Below are positions 18,601-26,415 of a stretch of 64,000 nucleotides of DNA, piece by piece. Location: NCBI GenBank assembly GCA_016713925.1, contig JADJOH010000002.1, forward strand, positions 620,001-684,000, written 5' to 3'. The first letter of the stretch is position 1. Every line of letters begins with the position of its first letter. This DNA comes from Bacteroidota bacterium. Its GTDB lineage: Bacteria > Bacteroidota > Bacteroidia > AKYH767-A > OLB10. Both the position numbers and the translations under genes were made by a program. The notes beneath the pieces were generated by a model that searched no databases, had not been told where the DNA came from, and saw nothing but the letters and a program-made list of their open reading frames with translations.

Positions 18601-18816
18601 CCTTTCGATACAGAGGCAATCCTGACGATTAAAACCAATGAAACCGGCAATTACTATTTAACCCTAACGGATGTAAAAGGAAAAACCGTTTCTGTTAGCA
18701 CCTCTAACAGTCCGGCTATCCGAATTCAGCGTAATAAATTAAACAGTGGTATCTACTTTTATGAAGTCATGACACCTTCCGGTTTATTTACGCGCGGGAA
18801 ACTCATGGTGGAATAG
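15610..18816 (+). CDS. Secreted Asp-box beta-propeller protein with T9SS sorting tail
   Basis: 1,068 aa. Residues 1-21 are a signal peptide ending in AKAQ. Residues about 40-600 hold around ten sialidase-type Asp-box motifs (for example SxDxGxTW in LFRTADNGLNWEE, LYVSNDFGNTWEK, LYRSSDNANTWSK), predicting one or two beta-propellers. About 625-700 is an SdrD B-like module (SGKVFWDKNSNGTQQANEPT). About 770-990 are Ig-like repeats (LVVKNNGTDTVSD; FDPNNKTVEPTG). The last ~80 residues are a T9SS type A sorting domain (YVQPNPFDTEAIL to GKLMVE), so it should be exported and attached to the cell surface. No sialidase active-site arginines are evident, so a binding or adhesin role is more likely than an enzyme. 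Flanked by 43-bp direct repeats. Confidence 0.88.
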   Translation: MKSILYLLTLLLFIFSTPAKAQWERTKGPAYGGVVAMAFQSPYLFAATSTGLFRTADNGLNWEEVQGLPEFTIKGLAVKGNKVFAACWFYGLYVSNDFGNTWEKAGAEMPVGSKLGVDPTLPYYKLYATPDYIYCGIGGVNYKVYRSADDGKSWQLLLSNQYINDMIQDGDTILINNSTNTVRSIDNGLSFNLVSGLSPGVNNSVKLGKLNNTWVGALPNTSNPFRYSTNGGANFSNGTIPGPYPYTINNMVTAGNKIFISSSSGIYESTDGITWSLMVLPGFLTPNTSGYGVLFENNGDLWLGSYKFYLTQDLGQTFSIRNNGLTALSNLSRYNYNPADNFLYTSEVNNATLLRSSDRGDTWTAIGTGFASKGSTSRFISSNGATYFAGTDSGLYRSSDNANTWSKITSGLPSSTYSPNDMIKGNTELYLATTNSGVYKSLDSGLTWIAANNGFTTSTVSKLRWHQHKLYAGTPGGLFMSADSGISWTVLNNALSAIEKRVVDFTITQDTIITCFNYSKIYRSYDAGATWNLLTSGVNPTSNLPGEIRIIDTLYFFSNPTFNRGVYISSYSNNKWIPINAGLRMDTTTYCTQPKEMTHDADYLYLNGYVFGCFRLDLNNVLISGQLSGKVFWDKNSNGTQQANEPTLPDESLKADPNAIAMDTDTSGIYRFRYFGNTPTYTIQLQPKPYWIITSTPSPKIVTPFGQTIDTLHFGVKMLPGITDISASLNATMHRPGSRPNYFLVVKNNGTDTVSDIATVTLDNNLNYLSGSTPQSINGNTLTFSYTNLKPGEAIQYLMNTELNSATPAGTVLNNSAVAYPLAGDSVPMNNYAYCYPLVQASFDPNNKTVEPTGNIGHQELLKYQINFQNTGNDTAFTVIIRDTISPFLDLNSFQFISASHPVTRTIKNGNVLEFRFDQILLPDSTTDEPNSHGLVQFSILPVAGLPMNTVIQNAAAIYFDYNVPVITNSTSNTITGFTGITDTPAAETLFSYVQPNPFDTEAILTIKTNETGNYYLTLTDVKGKTVSVSTSNSPAIRIQRNKLNSGIYFYEVMTPSGLFTRGKLMVE

Positions 18817-18817
18817 T

Positions 18818-18905
18818 ATGCAGCAACCTCTACACCACTTCTGCTGAACAGGTAAACGCAGCGATCGCGAGACTTCGCGACGCAGCGACCGCGGCGTTTG
18901 AAGTG
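18818..18905 (+). repeat. Second copy of the 43-bp repeat flanking the propeller gene, plus palindromes
   Basis: 18818-18860 repeats 15318-15360 (37 of 43 bases the same) and starts directly after the stop codon. It is followed by alternating CGATCGCGAGACTTCGCGAC and GCAGCGACCGCGGCG blocks that can pair with each other. Confidence 0.65.
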
Positions 18906-18930
18906 TTGTCTTGCAAAAAATAACTCGACT

Positions 18931-19326
18931 TCACCTATACCCGATTTTGCGAGCGGGTGTAGTCGGCGGAGTGAGCAGTTGTTTTAATGCCTGAAAAATA
19001 TTTTGGATATCTACACTGTTATTCTCTACTTGCTTTTCCATTGCTTCCATCTTTAACAAAATATCTTTATGGGTCATCAGCAGCTCACGCATCTTAATGA
19101 AAACTTCTATGATACGAATACTCATTTGTTTTGCCCTGTTACTTTTAAGCACAGATGCACTTTGTAAAACACCATGTTCTGTAAAACAGAAAGGCTTATG
19201 GCGCAATCCCATTTTATCCGCGAAATTGGAGGTCACAAATTGTGACCTCCAATTTTTGAATTCATCATCAGACATTTCAAACATAAAATGTTTGGGAAAA
19301 ATATCTAAATTACGTTTTACTGCTTG
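18931..19326 (-). pseudogene. ORF6N gene, C-terminal part (5' end lost)
   Basis: The frame is open from about 19326 and reads QAVKRNLDIFPKHFMFEM, WRSQFVTSN and GLRHKPFCFTEHGVLQ, i.e. the second half of an ORF6N (KilA-N-related) DNA-binding domain, followed by a coiled-coil-like C-terminus ending PPTTPARKIGYR. The N-terminal third is missing; an internal ATG at 19284 would give 117 aa. The codons for WRSQFVTSN lie in a perfect palindrome (19223-19255). The upstream break coincides with another palindrome (19326-19351) shared with the preceding ORF6N fragment, so two paralogues seem to have recombined at a repeat. Probably not functional as a full regulator. Confidence 0.75.
19223..19255. repeat. 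Perfect palindrome inside the ORF6N coding sequence
   Basis: Perfect 16-bp arms with a single central base: arm AAATTGGAGGTCACAA at 19223-19238 and its complement at 19240-19255. It encodes the conserved ORF6N segment WRSQFVTSN. A related free-standing palindrome lies at 19616-19656. Confidence 0.9.
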
Positions 19327-19594
19327 GTGACAGGTCGCGACCTGTCGCTACTATTTTCCGGTCATCATCATCACTTACATGTTCACGCCGCCATATCTCA
19401 AATTCTCTATTGTCCATTTCAAACATAAAATCCACCGGAAATCTTGCTGCATTTCTGCGGACCGCCTCTTTCAGTCGTTTTGTTTCTACTCCATACAAAA
19501 GGGCAAGATCTCTATCGATCATTACTTTCTGCTCACGGATCAAATAAATTTGACTGATGATGCTTTCATCTGGAATTAGTATTAAATTACTCAT
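19310..19594 (-). CDS. ORF6N domain protein, N-terminal fragment
   Basis: 94 aa. Residues 1-60 match the start of ORF6N proteins: SQIYLIREQKVMIDRDLALL, YGVETKRLKEAVRRN, RFPVDFMFEMDNREFEIWR. The normal continuation (RSQFVTSN..., FTEHG) is replaced by an acidic stretch and VATGRDLSPSSKT, which is encoded by the palindromic repeat at 19326-19351. So this copy is truncated by a repeat and the next fragment (18931-19326) is the remainder of a second copy. ORF6N proteins are found in phages and bacterial genomes and are thought to bind DNA; whether this short form folds is uncertain. Confidence 0.7.
   Translation of the reverse strand: MSNLILIPDESIISQIYLIREQKVMIDRDLALLYGVETKRLKEAVRRNAARFPVDFMFEMDNREFEIWRREHVSDDDDRKIVATGRDLSPSSKT
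19326..19351. repeat. 26-bp repeat with 18-bp perfect palindrome, copy 1
   Basis: GACAGGTCGCGACCTGTC at 19329-19346 is perfectly self-complementary. The 26-bp block recurs exactly, same orientation, at 19691-19716. Copy 1 forms the 3' end of the N-terminal ORF6N fragment. Confidence 0.9.
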
Positions 19595-19615
19595 AATGTT
19601 TTGTTTTTTAAATTG

Positions 19616-19656
19616 TTACAATTTGGAGGACGCAAATTGCGTCCTCCAAATTGTAA
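19616..19656. repeat. Perfect 41-bp palindrome upstream of the ORF6N fragment
   Basis: 20-bp perfect arms around one central A: TTACAATTTGGAGGACGCAA (19616-19635) and its complement (19637-19656). Its core is the same as the coding palindrome at 19223-19255 except for two positions, both changed symmetrically so pairing is kept. Translated on the minus strand the core would read WRTQFASSK, a plausible ORF6N variant. Confidence 0.9.
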
Positions 19657-19690
19657 TCTATTGTTTATCTGTTATTTATCATCTTGCATA

Positions 19691-19716
19691 GGTGACAGGT
19701 CGCGACCTGTCGCTAC
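19691..19716. repeat. 26-bp palindromic repeat, copy 2
   Basis: The same 26 bases as 19326-19351, here intergenic between the yifB stop and the ORF6N fragment. The 18-bp palindrome occupies 19694-19711. Confidence 0.9.
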
Positions 19717-19721
19717 AACAA

Positions 19722-21311
19722 TTATTTCCCCCAATTTGCGCGATCCATACTGCGGTAATTGATGGCTTCTGAGAGATGTTCATTGTGAACGGCAATACTG
19801 TCATCCATATCCGCGATGGGACGGGCTACTTTCAGGATGCGGTCGTAGGCTCTGGCGCTGAGGTCGAGGCGTTCCATGGCGGATTTCATGAGTTGCGATC
19901 CGGCTTCATCGATGCGGCAATGCTCGCGAATCTGCCGGCTGCTCATCATCGCGTTGCAATGAACTCCATCGGCCTCTTTGAATCGTTCAGATTGAATTTC
20001 TCTTGCCCGCATTACTCTTTCCCGAATAACGGCACTCGGCTCTGATGTGCGCTGGGTATGCAGTTCTCTGAAAGGAACAGGTACCACTTCTATATGCAAG
20101 TCGATACGATCCAATAAGGGTCCGGAGATCCGCTGCAGATACCGATCTACCACACCGAAGCCGCAGGTACAATCCTTCTCAGGATGATTGAGGAATCCGC
20201 AGGGGCAGGGATTCATACTGGCGAGCAACATAAAGCTACTCGGATATTCTACGGCAAACTTCGCTCTGGAAATGGTGACTTTCCTATCCTCCAATGGTTG
20301 CCGCATCACCTCCAGCACAGCGCGTTTAAATTCGGGAAGCTCATCCAGGAATAATACGCCATTATGTGCAAGAGAAATCTCTCCCGGCTTCGGATAGCCT
20401 CCACCACCAACAAGTGCCACATCGCTGATCGTATGATGCGGTGCGCGAAAGGGTCGCTCGCGAATGAGTCCGAGGCCGCGGGTGAGTTTGCCGGCTACTG
20501 AATGAATCTTTGTAGTCTCCAATGCTTCTTCCGCGCTGAGTTCAGGAAGAATTCCCGGCATGCGACGTGCGAGCATCGTTTTACCCGCTCCCGGCGGACC
20601 AATTAAAATCACATTATGCCCTCCTGCTGCCGCGACTTCCAATGCGCGCTTGATATTCTCCTGTCCCTTGACATCTGAAAAATCCATTTCAGGGTTCATC
20701 TTTGCCTTCAACGTTTCTTTGAGATTGAAGAGCACGGGCTCATGGTGAAACAAGCCATTAAGGAATCCGATCACCTCCTTCAGGCTTTCCATTCCGTATA
20801 CTTCGATGCCATCCACCACAGCCGCTTCCAGTTCATTGGCATGGGGAACGATAATGCCTTTAAATCCTTCGTTGCGTGCTTGAATGGCGACCGGCAATGC
20901 ACCCCGTACAGGCATTAATCTTCCATCGAGCGAGAGTTCACCCATAATCATAAACGAGGGAAATAGTTTCGAGGGAATCTGTCCGGAAGCGGCGAGGATG
21001 GCCAATGCGATGGGGAGATCAAAGGCCGAACCTTCTTTTCGGATATCGGCAGGCGCGAGATTGATGACCATTCGCATGCCGGGCCAACGAAAACCGTTGA
21101 CCTTGAGGGCGGCTTCAATCCGCGATTGACTTTCGCGCACTGCAATATCCGGAAGGCCTGACCAAAATGTTTTGGGTTGCCCTTGGGCGGCATGCACTTC
21201 CAGACTCACGGTGGTGGCATCCACACCGATAATTGTCGCGGAAAATGTTTTGACCAATTTAGAGGGAAGGACCTCTTTTATGATAAATTCTTCATCTTCT
21301 ATCTCATCCAT
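19722..21311 (-). CDS. comM: YifB/ComM-family magnesium-chelatase-like AAA+ ATPase
   Basis: 529 aa. An N-terminal ChlI/Lon-like domain (TFSATIIGVDATTVSLEVHA...AALKVNGFRWPG) is followed by the Mg-chelatase AAA+ core with Walker A GPPGAGKTMLARRMPGILPE (about 238-257), Walker B VLFLDELPEF, a zinc-like cysteine cluster NPCPCGFLNHPEKDCTCGF and the C-terminal helical domain (SARAYDRILKVARPIADMD). In transformable bacteria ComM is a hexameric helicase that extends branch migration of incoming DNA during recombination; in others its role is less clear. It stands alone, 127 bp upstream of the ORF6N region in gene direction. All ATPase motifs are intact. Confidence 0.93.
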   Translation of the reverse strand: MDEIEDEEFIIKEVLPSKLVKTFSATIIGVDATTVSLEVHAAQGQPKTFWSGLPDIAVRESQSRIEAALKVNGFRWPGMRMVINLAPADIRKEGSAFDLPIALAILAASGQIPSKLFPSFMIMGELSLDGRLMPVRGALPVAIQARNEGFKGIIVPHANELEAAVVDGIEVYGMESLKEVIGFLNGLFHHEPVLFNLKETLKAKMNPEMDFSDVKGQENIKRALEVAAAGGHNVILIGPPGAGKTMLARRMPGILPELSAEEALETTKIHSVAGKLTRGLGLIRERPFRAPHHTISDVALVGGGGYPKPGEISLAHNGVLFLDELPEFKRAVLEVMRQPLEDRKVTISRAKFAVEYPSSFMLLASMNPCPCGFLNHPEKDCTCGFGVVDRYLQRISGPLLDRIDLHIEVVPVPFRELHTQRTSEPSAVIRERVMRAREIQSERFKEADGVHCNAMMSSRQIREHCRIDEAGSQLMKSAMERLDLSARAYDRILKVARPIADMDDSIAVHNEHLSEAINYRSMDRANWGK

Positions 21312-21571
21312 AGTTCCTTTTTAAAATATGTTTGTTTGTGGTATCGGAAAACCTTGCAAACAAAATTCTGAAACCCGGAGTAGAATAGCCGTTTTTAAAT
21401 ATTTATTGTCGATTATCTTTTGCTGTGGGGAAGAGGCTTTAATTCAGACTAAAAATATCATCGAAATGATGGTCTGTTCCCGGAAGGAATAGCATGTTTT
21501 TTTAAAAGATGACCATCCTGTCCCCATTGAGTCGCGGCATCCTTGTATAAAAATTCCTGTTCCCCTTTCAC

Positions 21572-21600
21572 GCCCCACCCGACCTGCGGTCGGGTGGGGC
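21572..21600. repeat. 29-bp perfect palindrome
   Basis: 13-bp arms GCCCCACCCGACC (21572-21584) and its complement (21588-21600) with a 3-base loop, followed by CTTTT and framed by CCTGT...ACAGG. It could work as a terminator in either direction or be a dispersed repeat. Confidence 0.7.
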
Positions 21601-21631
21601 CTTTTACAGGAGGAGCGGCATTCCAGTATTA

Positions 21632-21837
21632 ATGTTCAGCCACGTTGTGGCTGTGTTCGAGGGCGAAGTTTTCATTCGCGAGGCAACGAGGCTCGCTGTT
21701 GCAAATGTTGTTAATGTTCAGCCACGATGTGGCTGTGCTCGAGTGCGAAGTTTTCATTCGCGAGGCAACGAGGCTCGCTGTTGCAAATGTTGTTAATGTT
21801 CAGCCACGTTGTGGCTGTGTTCGAGAGCGAAGTTTTC
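21632..21837 (+). repeat. 82-bp tandem repeat, 2.5 copies
   Basis: Units start at 21632, 21714 and 21796 with ATGTTCAGCCACGTTGTGGC (second unit has one change in this span). Copies 1 and 2 differ at only a few bases; copy 3 diverges after about 21837. Confidence 0.9.
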
Positions 21838-22106
21838 CATCAAAACAAATTCATAACCTTCATCCACTCAAAACATTCATTCGCGAGGCAATGAGGCTCG
21901 CTGTTTCAAACTTTGCTCGCGTTCACGAGCCAAGGCTTGTGACAATTCATCAACTCAAATAATCCATCGCCCTAAAATATTCATAGAGTCAAAACATTCA
22001 TCATCCCGAGGCTTCGGGACAATAATTCATCAACTCAAAACATTCATCAACTCAAAACATTCATCAATTCATCAACTCATCAACTCATCAATTCCTTTAA
22101 ACGACG

Positions 22107-22130
22107 CGAGCCCCGGAAATCCGGGGCTCG
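22107..22130 (-). terminator. Hairpin after the GEVED protein gene
   Basis: Perfect 11-bp arms CGAGCCCCGGA (22107-22117) / complement (22120-22130), 25 bp beyond the stop of the minus-strand gene. On the minus strand it is followed by CGTCGTTTAAAGG, a weak T-run. Confidence 0.5.
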
Positions 22131-22155
22131 TGCTGTTGGTATTGAAGAGAGTAGT

Positions 22156-25100
22156 TTAGTAGAAGAACTTGCGGTTGACTTTGCTTTCCTGATTTTGCAG
22201 GATGATGAAGTACATGCCGCGTGGTAAGGTTTGATTTACATAGAGCTTGTTGAGACCCGGTGTTGCGGAAACGTTTTCTTCCTGATAGATAACACGACCC
22301 AGGGCATCCGTGATGATGGCTGTGAGTGGTATTTCGCTATCATAAAGGAACTCCACCTGGAATTGTCCATCGGCTTGCGTATGTCCGTACACGTTAGTGA
22401 TCTCAAATGATTTTCCATCACCAAAGTAAATGGGCTTCACATCTGAATAGGAATACTGGCCATCCAGATCTGTTTGCTTGAGGCGGTAGTATTGGAGACC
22501 CTGCAGCGGACTTTCATCCCACGACTCATAGTTCAACAGGATATTGCTGTTGTTCATGTACGAGTTCACCTTGTCAATAAAGTTAAACTCATTCATGGTC
22601 TTGTCGGAACGCTCCACGGTGAAGTAATCATTGTTCACCTCAGAAGCCGTGCTCCAGGATAAACGTACTTTGCTACCCACTTTCTCCGCATCGAAGTTAA
22701 GTAGATCAACAGGGAGAGGGGAATTATTAGAAGATATCGACCATGGATTTGAATCCCCGATATATCCACCAGTAGTAGCGTAGAGTGGATTAGCTCCGCC
22801 AGCAGCAGCTTGTGGTGGCAATGTTGGCCAGTTGTAGTTTTGAACCCTAACGGAGTCATACGTTCCTAATACTCCATATTGCATTGTAGGGTAATAGTTA
22901 AATGCTGTGTATGGAGTTGTCAGACGTACCCATGCACGATTAGAAAGAAGACTCCACCATGGCTGAGCCCGACCAGGATTAGCTCCAGTCACCATACCGC
23001 CAGGACGCTCAGTAGGAGCGGCATTTGAAAACCGGAATGTTAAGTGAGCAACAGGTGGAGATGGTGTATTTGGAGCTGTTTTTCCAACTATCCAGAAACG
23101 ATCAACGGTACTAGCCGCATTGTTTAAGCCACCGGTTGTATTGATGTGAGTCACGCCCGGGGGTAACACGGCATTTCCTGCTGAATAGAATGTGGAAACG
23201 CTAAAGTCACCCAATCCTGCTGGATTGGTAAACGAATTTAATTGTACAGAATACGGAATATATACCGGTGAAGTAGCAGAGCTACCAAATGGAATATTTC
23301 TCCAACCAAGGGTGTTCAGGTTTTTCCAAATTACTTGCGCACTTGTACTTTCGGAAATCAGGAATCCATTGGTACGGGTAAAAGGTCCTGTTGGAGCGAG
23401 AATTGTTCCACCGGAAACGGCAGAATTATTCATCGTGAGGGTTTGTGTATTCATTAACATAGAACCCTGTGTGAGTATCAAGGAAGTATCAATGAGAGTC
23501 GGGCGTAGCAAAGTAACGGATTGTGTAGCCGTACCTTTATTCAACTGCAGTTCGCTAAAGGTGGTAGACTGAGTACCGCCAATCGTTTGGGCAATCGTAC
23601 TGTCCATGATCACACGACTATACGCCGGGGTGAAGAAACCATTGTTGATCCAGTCTTCCTGAATCGTCAGCAATGCTTTTCCATAGGGACGATCTACCAG
23701 GAAGGTGAAGTTCGGACGGAAGGAATTCAATCCGCTGAAGAAGTTATCAGTAACACCAGCACCAAAGACTAATCCACATCCCGCAGCAGCATTCGTAGTT
23801 GAAGATAAAATCAACGTTGACTTCAGACCTGTAGTTTGGGTGATATTAATTCGATCATCTGCAGGTCCAACGTTTGATGCATTATCGAAGCAATACTGAA
23901 TCAGAATATTACTGGAACCATCCCAAATAATAGGTGTGGTCAGATTAATTGTATTTGTACCCGCAACTGTAAAGTAGGCAATTGGACCATAAACGGTGGT
24001 AAACGGACCTGCATAAGGAACATTAGATGCATGTTGATTAAATGGAACCAAAGCATAACTTACTGTAAATCCTGAATAAGCTCCAGCGCTGTTTTTTGTT
24101 GCTACATCGTAGCGTAACCCTGTAATCTTATCCCCATTGATCAAACCGGAAAGTGTAAGTTCAGCCTGGGTATAAATAATCTGTGTCCGGGCATCGGTAC
24201 TTTGCGCTTTGAATGGGGTATAGATATTATTTACCAGTGTACCATTACTATAAGTGACATTGGCGGCAAAGGAGCTGATCACCGTAATTCGACCGTTGTT
24301 GGTCAGATCCTTTCTCACCTTCAGAGAATTGGTAGAAGGTGCGGGAGCGTTCACAATCAGGGTATCCTTAGCCGAGATGGTCAGGTTATTACAATTCGCC
24401 AGGATATTGGATTTGATGGTAGGTTTAAAGTAAGGACGCGTTGGTGTTCCAACAGGAATTATTGGGAATACCTGATTGGCATCAATCACGGCATCATCCG
24501 TAATGGTAGGTACACCACCGCACCAGTTGGCAGGGTTGTTCCAATCGTCGGTATTTCCTAACCAAAGCTTATATCCAACAGGACATGATGGAGAGATAAT
24601 AATGGTAAAATCTTCTGTTTCACCAAATGTATATTGGGCACAAGGATCAATATTGGAACTCGCATAAACTTCACGTACCCTCATTCGGGTTACACCGGTA
24701 TATCCGGCGGCCGGAACTGTAAATGCTATTGTGGCACTTTGATTGGCTAATAAATTTACTTGATTAGGAGTTCCAAAAGGAGTACCCAATTTCTCGCCAA
24801 AATCTGCAAAATCCCCGTCGCGATTATAATCAATAAATGCGGCTATATTGTTATTGGAAAACCATGTTCCTGCTTGTACTGTAATTGAATATCCAACACC
24901 TTGTGTTAGAACAACCGTACGTCCCGGAACAGCAGGCCATAATTCATAATCAGGTGGATGGGCTGTAAAGTCACAGGTAGGATAACAGGCCAGATTTGTT
25001 GGTAGTCCGAAGTTATTATTGGAGGCACCAATATTGGTATTAATTACTGTTGGAGCCACTCCGGCTAAAATCACCGATTGTACATAGTCATTATTGGTGT

Positions 25101-26415
25101 ATGATCCATTCAACCAGGAGGTACCTACTGTATAAGTACCTACGCAATAAGGTAAGTCAATTTGACTGGCTCCTGCAATAGAGAATCCGGTCGGATCAGG
25201 TACTACCGGTGTTGATGTTCCGCCCGGTGAAGGACAAGTACCGGGAGTTCCGCCAACAGATGCACCGCGAAAGTCAGCATCAACAAAATTACCACCGACA
25301 GCCGTAGCTTTAACATCATAGGCTAACCAGAAATAGGTCGTATCGTATTCCAGATAAAAACAGGAAGTTGCCGCATTTATAAAATCCAGATTGGTACCCG
25401 GTACTGCGATAATTTGCCCATATTTTCGGAAGGGATAATCATCGCTACCGGCTGTAGCAGGAAATGGAGATACATAATTGGTATCAAACTGCACACTTCC
25501 GCCGGTATAGTACACTTTTGCATCATCTATATCCAGTACGTTGGTAGTACCGTTGGTATTAAATAGGAGAGAATCTAATTTTACTGCAGTAGAAAGAGCA
25601 CCATTCACTACCCCACATCCACTTGTGCCTGCAATGATACACTGAACTCCAACCACCATATGATTACGAATACCTGTTCCAACCGAAGCTCCATTTTGAA
25701 GAGATATATTAAAACGGACGTCCGCGGCATTCGTTGCGGAAGGATAGGTATTTGTTCTCACCTGATCCAGATAAATATTATTACCATCACGGCAAACGCC
25801 CATGATAATGAAATAATGGCGGCGTTGATTGTATGTCAAAGCCGGTAAATCATAGGTGTATTGATTCCATGTATTTGCTGTAGCAGCAGGAGTACCGGTA
25901 TTCCTTCTGAAAATCTGATTCGAACCTAAGGTGTTCGTTAAAAGGGTAGCACCGGTCATGGACGGACTGGTATTTACATACACACGAATATGATCATCCT
26001 GTGCTGGGAATCCGCCATCCCGATACATATAAAAACTAAACTGAGGATTTACCCCTCCGTTATTACTAAAATCGAAAGGTTTGGTGATGATTATTGACGT
26101 ATCATTATTAAATCCGGAAAAGGAATTAAACATCATCACATTTGTACCACCACCGGGAGAAGCTCCGGGAGCAGGGTTGGTAGCGGTAGCCACTGCCTGA
26201 GCAGAAAATGCAGCTGTAATATTTGTTGCATACTTTTGCTGCCTCCATCCGGGAGATGGGAAAATGGGTGGCACACCGGGAGATGCACTTTCGAATGATT
26301 CCAATTGCAGAACCGCTTGCGCATTCAATTTACCCGGCAGCAAAGCAGCCGTGAAGACCATCAGTGCTAAGAAGAAACTCTTTACCGAATTTGCATGTAA
26401 GTAGTTGTTTTTCAT
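22156..26415 (-). CDS. Large secreted GEVED-domain protein with T9SS sorting tail
   Basis: 1,419 aa. The N-terminus has a signal peptide (hydrophobic FFLALMVFTAALLPG, cut after NAQA, about residue 33). Residues about 60-300 look like a jelly-roll domain (FDFSNNGGVNPQFSFYMYRD). A GEVED domain lies at about 420-615 (FIDYNRDGDFADFGEKLG, RMRVREVYASS, FGETEDFTIIIS). The middle is beta-rich and includes TISAKDTLIVNAP- and KGTATQSVTLLRP-like filament motifs. From about 1260 comes LPVDLLNFDAEKVGSKVRLS, typical of Bacteroidota surface proteins, then a T9SS type A tail ending NRKFFY. Export through Sec and the type IX system to the surface is expected. The role may be adhesion or gliding-related; no enzyme motif seen. 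Confidence 0.88.
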   Translation of the reverse strand: MKNNYLHANSVKSFFLALMVFTAALLPGKLNAQAVLQLESFESASPGVPPIFPSPGWRQQKYATNITAAFSAQAVATATNPAPGASPGGGTNVMMFNSFSGFNNDTSIIITKPFDFSNNGGVNPQFSFYMYRDGGFPAQDDHIRVYVNTSPSMTGATLLTNTLGSNQIFRRNTGTPAATANTWNQYTYDLPALTYNQRRHYFIIMGVCRDGNNIYLDQVRTNTYPSATNAADVRFNISLQNGASVGTGIRNHMVVGVQCIIAGTSGCGVVNGALSTAVKLDSLLFNTNGTTNVLDIDDAKVYYTGGSVQFDTNYVSPFPATAGSDDYPFRKYGQIIAVPGTNLDFINAATSCFYLEYDTTYFWLAYDVKATAVGGNFVDADFRGASVGGTPGTCPSPGGTSTPVVPDPTGFSIAGASQIDLPYCVGTYTVGTSWLNGSYTNNDYVQSVILAGVAPTVINTNIGASNNNFGLPTNLACYPTCDFTAHPPDYELWPAVPGRTVVLTQGVGYSITVQAGTWFSNNNIAAFIDYNRDGDFADFGEKLGTPFGTPNQVNLLANQSATIAFTVPAAGYTGVTRMRVREVYASSNIDPCAQYTFGETEDFTIIISPSCPVGYKLWLGNTDDWNNPANWCGGVPTITDDAVIDANQVFPIIPVGTPTRPYFKPTIKSNILANCNNLTISAKDTLIVNAPAPSTNSLKVRKDLTNNGRITVISSFAANVTYSNGTLVNNIYTPFKAQSTDARTQIIYTQAELTLSGLINGDKITGLRYDVATKNSAGAYSGFTVSYALVPFNQHASNVPYAGPFTTVYGPIAYFTVAGTNTINLTTPIIWDGSSNILIQYCFDNASNVGPADDRINITQTTGLKSTLILSSTTNAAAGCGLVFGAGVTDNFFSGLNSFRPNFTFLVDRPYGKALLTIQEDWINNGFFTPAYSRVIMDSTIAQTIGGTQSTTFSELQLNKGTATQSVTLLRPTLIDTSLILTQGSMLMNTQTLTMNNSAVSGGTILAPTGPFTRTNGFLISESTSAQVIWKNLNTLGWRNIPFGSSATSPVYIPYSVQLNSFTNPAGLGDFSVSTFYSAGNAVLPPGVTHINTTGGLNNAASTVDRFWIVGKTAPNTPSPPVAHLTFRFSNAAPTERPGGMVTGANPGRAQPWWSLLSNRAWVRLTTPYTAFNYYPTMQYGVLGTYDSVRVQNYNWPTLPPQAAAGGANPLYATTGGYIGDSNPWSISSNNSPLPVDLLNFDAEKVGSKVRLSWSTASEVNNDYFTVERSDKTMNEFNFIDKVNSYMNNSNILLNYESWDESPLQGLQYYRLKQTDLDGQYSYSDVKPIYFGDGKSFEITNVYGHTQADGQFQVEFLYDSEIPLTAIITDALGRVIYQEENVSATPGLNKLYVNQTLPRGMYFIILQNQESKVNRKFFY

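Larger units (their letters stand above)
21312..22155. repeat. 844-bp repeat-filled spacer
   Basis: No credible gene. Left to right: about 250 bp without features; a 29-bp palindrome (21572-21600); an 82-bp tandem repeat in 2.5 copies (21632, 21714, 21796 to about 21837), each holding the hairpin CAGCCACGTTGTGGCTG and a GCGAGG...CTCGC pair; a partial echo at 21878-21905; TCCCGAGGCTTCGGGA (palindrome) near 22003; a 17-bp unit ATTCATCAACTCAAAAC repeated and decaying into TCATCAAC octamers (about 22025-22093); and a hairpin at 22107-22130. The open frame at 21645-21962 merely reads through these repeats. Confidence 0.8.

Noticed and set aside
18931..19594. Integrase, transposase or RAYT behind the palindromes
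   Set aside because: The only coding matter is ORF6N; no DDE, HUH or tyrosine recombinase motif was found.
21645..21962. 105-codon open frame on plus with repeated peptide
   Set aside because: Produced by the 82-bp tandem repeats, whose length is not a multiple of three, so units are read in different frames; not a protein repeat.
21632..22093. CRISPR array
   Set aside because: Units are contiguous without unique spacers, and there are no cas genes.
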